Assembly: GCA_964594905.1 (NCBI GenBank)
Contig: CAZQOI010000089.1
Location: 1 to 10,114, forward strand
Direction: 5' to 3'
Source of the DNA: Granulosicoccus sp964594905
GTDB taxonomy: Bacteria > Pseudomonadota > Gammaproteobacteria > Granulosicoccales > Granulosicoccaceae
Length of the DNA: 10,114 bases
Part shown: one piece after another, positions 6,780 through 10,114 of the stretch
Layout: every line of letters begins with the position of its first letter
How positions within the stretch are numbered: position 1 is the first letter of the stretch
Made by a program: the position numbers and the translations under genes
Notes under the pieces: model-generated
Told to the model about the DNA's origin: nothing
Seen by the model: only the letters and a program-made list of their open reading frames with translations
Database searches by the model: none

Positions 6780-6810
6780 CAAGAGACGCCAGGACGGCGT
6801 CTCTTGTTTT
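6780..6810 (+). terminator. Strong intrinsic terminator after the CHRD-spondin gene
   Basis: A perfect 11-base stem (6780-6790 with 6796-6806, CAAGAGACGCC against GGCGTCTCTTG) encloses the loop AGGAC and runs into TTTT at 6807-6810. It lies 132 bases after the lipoprotein stop codon. In the other direction it stands about 85 bases after the argH stop, but the minus-strand sequence beyond the stem is only mixed A/T, so it may serve argH less well. The remaining bases 6648-6894 show only a small six-base hairpin (6820-6825 with 6830-6835) and no gene. Confidence 0.88.
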
Positions 6811-6894
6811 ACTCAGTTACACTCAGTCTTGAGTGAGTCAATGTGTTCTTTCTCTCGCCGCGGTATTTCGTCAGCTTCCGCGTGCTGTATTTCC

Positions 6895-8343
6895 TTATGA
6901 TAAACGTGCTCGCGCACGGGCTATTGCATCTTTGACTGCCGAAGGTGCTGTGCCACCAATATGTGAGCGACTGGCAACCGAGCCTTCAAGTGTTAAAACC
7001 TCAAAAACATCCGCATCTATATCGGTGCTGAAACCTTGTAGCTCCTGGAGATCAAGTTCAGCGAGATCCTTATTTTTTTCTACGCCATAGGCAACAGCCT
7101 TACCGACGACCTCGTGCGCATCACGAAATGCCAGCCCTTTTCTGACCAGGTAATCGGCAAGATCAGTTGCTGTTGAGAACCCGCGCAAAGCAGCTTCTCG
7201 CATGACGTCTGCCTTAACCTCGATAGCTGGCAGCATGTCAGCAAAGGCGCGAACACTACCGATCAAGGTATCGACAGAATCAAACAGAGGCTCCTTGTCT
7301 TCTTGATTGTCCTTGTTATAAGCAAGAGGCTGCGACTTCATCAGTGCGAGTAGAGCCATTAAATTGCCAAAGGTACGGCTGGACTTACCACGTACAAGCT
7401 CTGGTACATCCGGATTTTTTTTCTGCGGCATGATTGATGAGCCAGTGCAGAATCGATCAGGTAGTTGGATAAAATTGAATTGAGCCGATGTCCACAGCAC
7501 GAGCTCTTCAGCAATTCGCGACAGGTGCATCAAGCAAACCGCACTCGCTGCGCAGAACTCGATGGCAAAGTCTCGATCACTGACGGCATCAAGAGAATTT
7601 TCGCACACGCCATCGAAACCAAGTAATTCAGCGGTCATGTGCCGATCAATAGGATATGAGGTGCCGGCAAGTGCAGCAGCGCCGAGTGGCAGTACATTAA
7701 GACGCTTACGCGTATCGGCAAGCCTGCCTAAATCACGGACGATCATTTCATGCCAGGCCATAACGTGATGACCAAAGGTTACCGGCTGTGCAGTTTGCAA
7801 ATGGGTAAAGCCGGGCATGATGGTTGATGCTTCTCGCTCGGCAAGATCAAGCAATCCGGCAAGCAGTCGCTCGCATTCAGCACTGGCAGCATCTATTGCA
7901 TCACGCAAGTACAAGCGGATATCGGTTGCCACCTGATCATTACGCGAACGCCCGGTGTGCAATCTTTTGCCCGCATCACCAATGCGCGCTGTCAGCGCGG
8001 CTTCAATATTCATGTGGACATCTTCAAGTGCTACCGACCACTCGAAATCGCCCGCTTCGATGCTTTTCTCGATCTCATCGAGGCCTTTAATGATGGAATC
8101 ACGATCGGCATCAGTGATGACACCTGTATGAGCAAGCATGGTCGCGTGAGCCCTGGAGCCTGCGATGTCCTGCTTGTACATGCGCTGATCAAAGGCAATC
8201 GAACTTGTAAATTCCTGTACAAAGGCGTCGGTCGATTCACTGAAACGCCCACCCCACAGGGTGCTGCCCGAAGCTGACCCCGAGCCACCCCCTTCCAAGT
8301 CATTGCTTGCTTGATTGACGATTGTGTTTTCTTTTTCAGACAT
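6895..8343 (-). CDS. argH: Argininosuccinate lyase
   Basis: Cytoplasmic homotetrameric lyase that splits argininosuccinate into arginine and fumarate, the last step of arginine synthesis. The superfamily signature GSSIMPQKKNPD is at 301-312, with the catalytic serine probably S303. Other conserved regions are present: LHTGRSRNDQVATDIRL (128-144) and GFTHLQTAQPVTFGHH (178-193, catalytic H181). At 482 residues it is about 20 longer than usual. The excess lies before the standard start region LWGGRFSE (29-36) and includes a Gly/Ser-rich run, EGGGSGSASGS, at 17-27. The first ATG was kept because the next Met is residue 56, beyond the conserved start. A GAAGA tract about 9-13 bases upstream is a modest ribosome site. 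Divergent from hemC. Confidence 0.97.
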   Translation of the reverse strand: MSEKENTIVNQASNDLEGGGSGSASGSTLWGGRFSESTDAFVQEFTSSIAFDQRMYKQDIAGSRAHATMLAHTGVITDADRDSIIKGLDEIEKSIEAGDFEWSVALEDVHMNIEAALTARIGDAGKRLHTGRSRNDQVATDIRLYLRDAIDAASAECERLLAGLLDLAEREASTIMPGFTHLQTAQPVTFGHHVMAWHEMIVRDLGRLADTRKRLNVLPLGAAALAGTSYPIDRHMTAELLGFDGVCENSLDAVSDRDFAIEFCAASAVCLMHLSRIAEELVLWTSAQFNFIQLPDRFCTGSSIMPQKKNPDVPELVRGKSSRTFGNLMALLALMKSQPLAYNKDNQEDKEPLFDSVDTLIGSVRAFADMLPAIEVKADVMREAALRGFSTATDLADYLVRKGLAFRDAHEVVGKAVAYGVEKNKDLAELDLQELQGFSTDIDADVFEVLTLEGSVASRSHIGGTAPSAVKDAIARARARLS

Positions 8344-8384
8344 GTACTGATCTTCAAGGCACAGGCGCTATCGCGCATTTGACT

Positions 8385-8413
8385 CATATACTAACGTCAA
8401 TTCACGGGCTCAA
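8385..8413 (-). promoter_or_regulatory. Candidate argH promoter
   Basis: Reading leftward, TTGAGC (8408-8413) and TATATG (8385-8390) are separated by 17 bases, a reasonable sigma70-type arrangement (four of six at each box). The predicted leader to the argH ATG is about 35 bases. The plus strand of the same bases reads TATACT at 8387-8392, which could be a -10 for hemC but lacks a -35. Confidence 0.35.
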
Positions 8414-8481
8414 TGAAACATTGACAGCCCTCCAGTGTAAGCTTCCGAGTTGAAAGAGAGAGAAAACCCTGAAAACCACGC

Positions 8482-9450
8482 ATGTCTGAAATCATTCGCA
8501 TCGCAACTCGGAGCAGCCCTCTAGCCCTTTGGCAGGCCAATGCGGTCCGTGATCGCTTGCTGGCGCTCGACCCAGAGACTCCGGTAGAGCTCTGCCCAAT
8601 GAAGACCAAAGGTGATTTGTGGTTAGAGACATCACTTGCCAAACTCGGCGGCAAAGGTCTGTTTGTAAAAGAACTCGAACGTGCGTTAATTGACAAGGAA
8701 GCGGACTTGGCCGTCCACTCAATGAAAGATGTCACAGCTGTTATGCCCGAGGGTCTGATGATCAGCACGGTACTCGAGCGCGAAGATCCTTTCGATGCAC
8801 TGGTATCAAACAACTATCAGAGCCTCGATGCATTACCGCGCGACGCTGTCATCGGAACCTGCAGCCCAAGGCGCCTTTCGCAGATCAAGCACTACAACTC
8901 AGACTTTGAAATTCGGGATCTGCGCGGCAACGTAAATACGCGCTTGAAGAAACTAGATGACGGACAATTCGACGCCATCATTCTTGCGTGTGCAGGTCTT
9001 AAACGTCTTGGCTTCGATGACCGCATCGCCGCGACCCTGCCGGTAGAAACCTCCTTACCGGCTGTTGGTCAGGGCATTATCGGTATCGAAGTGCGTAGTG
9101 ACGACACAGCATTACAAAAACGACTTTCAGCGCTCCACGATGATCCGGCTGCTGTGAGGCTTCGCGCTGAGCGAGCAGTCAGTGCCACCTTGAACGGCGG
9201 ATGCTCAGCACCGATTGCTGCCTACAGCGTACTGAATGGACAACAACTCACTCTCGACGCTCGCGTGATATCCCTTGATGGCAAAACCCTGTTGAGAACG
9301 AGCGAAACCATTTCACTTCGCCACTCACTGGCTGACAACGCATGTTTGCAAGAGGCACACGATCTAGGCGTCCGTGCAGCTAAGCATCTGTTTGAACAAG
9401 GTGCTCAGGCCATACTCGATAGCGCAGATCTCACTCACGCAACGACTTGA
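8482..9450 (+). CDS. hemC: Porphobilinogen deaminase (hydroxymethylbilane synthase)
   Basis: Cytoplasmic enzyme that polymerises four porphobilinogen units into hydroxymethylbilane, the linear tetrapyrrole precursor of haem and sirohaem. The 322-residue length is close to normal. The start MSEIIRIATRSSPLALWQA is the conserved N-terminus. K82 and catalytic D83 lie in HSMKDVTAVMP. The cofactor-binding arginines are in GTCSPRRLSQ (R130, R131) and DLRGNVNTRLKK (146-157). The cysteine that carries the dipyrromethane cofactor is C241 in LNGGCSAPIAAY. No good Shine-Dalgarno lies at normal distance: an AGAGAGAG run is about 20 bases upstream. A perfect TTGACA at 8421-8426 has no matching -10 at 16-18 bases. 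It overlaps hemD by one base (TGATG). Confidence 0.97.
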   Translation: MSEIIRIATRSSPLALWQANAVRDRLLALDPETPVELCPMKTKGDLWLETSLAKLGGKGLFVKELERALIDKEADLAVHSMKDVTAVMPEGLMISTVLEREDPFDALVSNNYQSLDALPRDAVIGTCSPRRLSQIKHYNSDFEIRDLRGNVNTRLKKLDDGQFDAIILACAGLKRLGFDDRIAATLPVETSLPAVGQGIIGIEVRSDDTALQKRLSALHDDPAAVRLRAERAVSATLNGGCSAPIAAYSVLNGQQLTLDARVISLDGKTLLRTSETISLRHSLADNACLQEAHDLGVRAAKHLFEQGAQAILDSADLTHATT

Positions 9451-10114
9451 TGGACAAGCCCCGCCCTCGCCTGCTGGTAACCCGCCCCAAGGGACAAGCA
9501 GATGGCTTGATTGCAGGGGGTCAAGAGCTGGGTTTTGATGTGATGCATGTGCCCTGTCTGGAGATCGTAGCTACAGATATCGAGATTCAGCAAAGTGATA
9601 TCAGTCCTTATGACGCGATCGTATTCAGCAGCACCAATGCAGTAGTTCACGCCAATAAAAAACTGATCTTGCCGTGGGAAGAAGCCGAAACCTATGCGCT
9701 TGGCGAAGCCACGTACCAAGCACTCTGCAATTTAGGCCAAGCGGTCGTCAGTAAACCTCTCAAACCCTACGACAGCGAGAGTTTCACTAAGCTTTTTCTT
9801 CAAAGCCCAAGCAGTCCTGACAATTTACTTGTTATCAAAGGCACCGGTGGGCGTGGATATATAGAGACAGAACTTCGATCCAGGTCGATTTCAGTGGGCA
9901 CTCTCGATGTTTACAAACGACAGTGCCCTACCCCTTCTAAAACATTGGCATCAAAACTCGCCAAGCAATTCGATGTTGTTAGTGTAATGAGTAACGAGAC
10001 ACTCGATAACCTGGTTCATCTTGCATCACCACACTGCCCTACCCTGCTAAGACATAGCTTGATTGTGAACAGCGAACGTACTCGAATGCATGCGCAGAAA
10101 TTAGGGTTTACCGG
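9450..10114 (+). CDS. hemD: Uroporphyrinogen-III synthase (3' end cut by window)
   Basis: Cytoplasmic synthase that closes hydroxymethylbilane, the HemC product, with inversion of ring D to give uroporphyrinogen III. The frame is open from the ATG overlapping the hemC stop to the last base, giving 221 residues of an expected 250 or so. Sequence identity in this family is low, but key marks are present: LLVTRPKGQA at 8-17, YDAIVFSSTNAV at 54-65, KGTGGRG at 130-136 and DVYKRQCP at 153-160. The stop codon is beyond the window. No separate ribosome site is seen, so translation is probably coupled to hemC. hemX and hemY often follow in related bacteria. Confidence 0.94.
   Translation, partial: MDKPRPRLLVTRPKGQADGLIAGGQELGFDVMHVPCLEIVATDIEIQQSDISPYDAIVFSSTNAVVHANKKLILPWEEAETYALGEATYQALCNLGQAVVSKPLKPYDSESFTKLFLQSPSSPDNLLVIKGTGGRGYIETELRSRSISVGTLDVYKRQCPTPSKTLASKLAKQFDVVSVMSNETLDNLVHLASPHCPTLLRHSLIVNSERTRMHAQKLGFT

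Noticed and set aside
8031..8387. 118-codon minus-strand frame overlapping the argH start
   Set aside because: Out-of-frame shadow of argH, whose conserved motifs are in the other frame.

Overview
The window looks like chromosomal DNA of a free-living gammaproteobacterium of intermediate GC content. The order lptM-like lipoprotein / lysA / dapF / DUF484 / xerC is the classic gammaproteobacterial cluster, and hemC-hemD divergent from argH is also common in that class. I cannot name a genus from the sequence alone. Most genes are core housekeeping genes with intact catalytic motifs.

Layout. Bases 108-4152 hold a leftward operon of five tightly packed genes: an LptM/YifL-like outer-membrane lipoprotein, diaminopimelate decarboxylase (lysA), diaminopimelate epimerase (dapF), a DUF484 protein with an unusual lysine-rich insertion, and the tyrosine recombinase xerC. 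Junctions are 1-base stop/start overlaps or 3-base gaps, which suggests translational coupling. Left of xerC, the first 102 bases hold an open frame without a start that resembles the tail region of di-haem cytochrome c peroxidases. Across a 71-base divergent gap, containing a 12-base palindrome that carries a TATACT box on both strands, lies a rightward alpha/beta-hydrolase (carboxylesterase/phospholipase family). It is followed by 612 bases of AT-rich DNA without a convincing gene but with direct and inverted repeats. That stretch leads into a rightward lipoprotein gene joining a CHRD domain to a Spondin_N-like domain, closed by a strong intrinsic terminator (6780-6810). argH then reads leftward. 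Across a 138-base divergent gap, hemC and hemD (cut by the window end) read rightward with a 1-base overlap.

How the genes work together. DapF and LysA are the last two enzymes of the diaminopimelate/lysine pathway and supply peptidoglycan and protein synthesis. LptM assists maturation of the LPS export machine. XerC resolves chromosome dimers. ArgH completes arginine synthesis. HemC and HemD make the first tetrapyrrole ring from porphobilinogen. The one clearly accessory gene is the CHRD-spondin lipoprotein, probably an envelope or surface protein of unknown role.

I found no mobile element, CRISPR array, tRNA or rRNA, and no clear novel multi-gene system. The most interesting items are the CHRD-spondin lipoprotein with its long AT-rich leader, the lysine/alanine/serine insertion in DUF484, and the possible cytochrome peroxidase remnant at the left edge.
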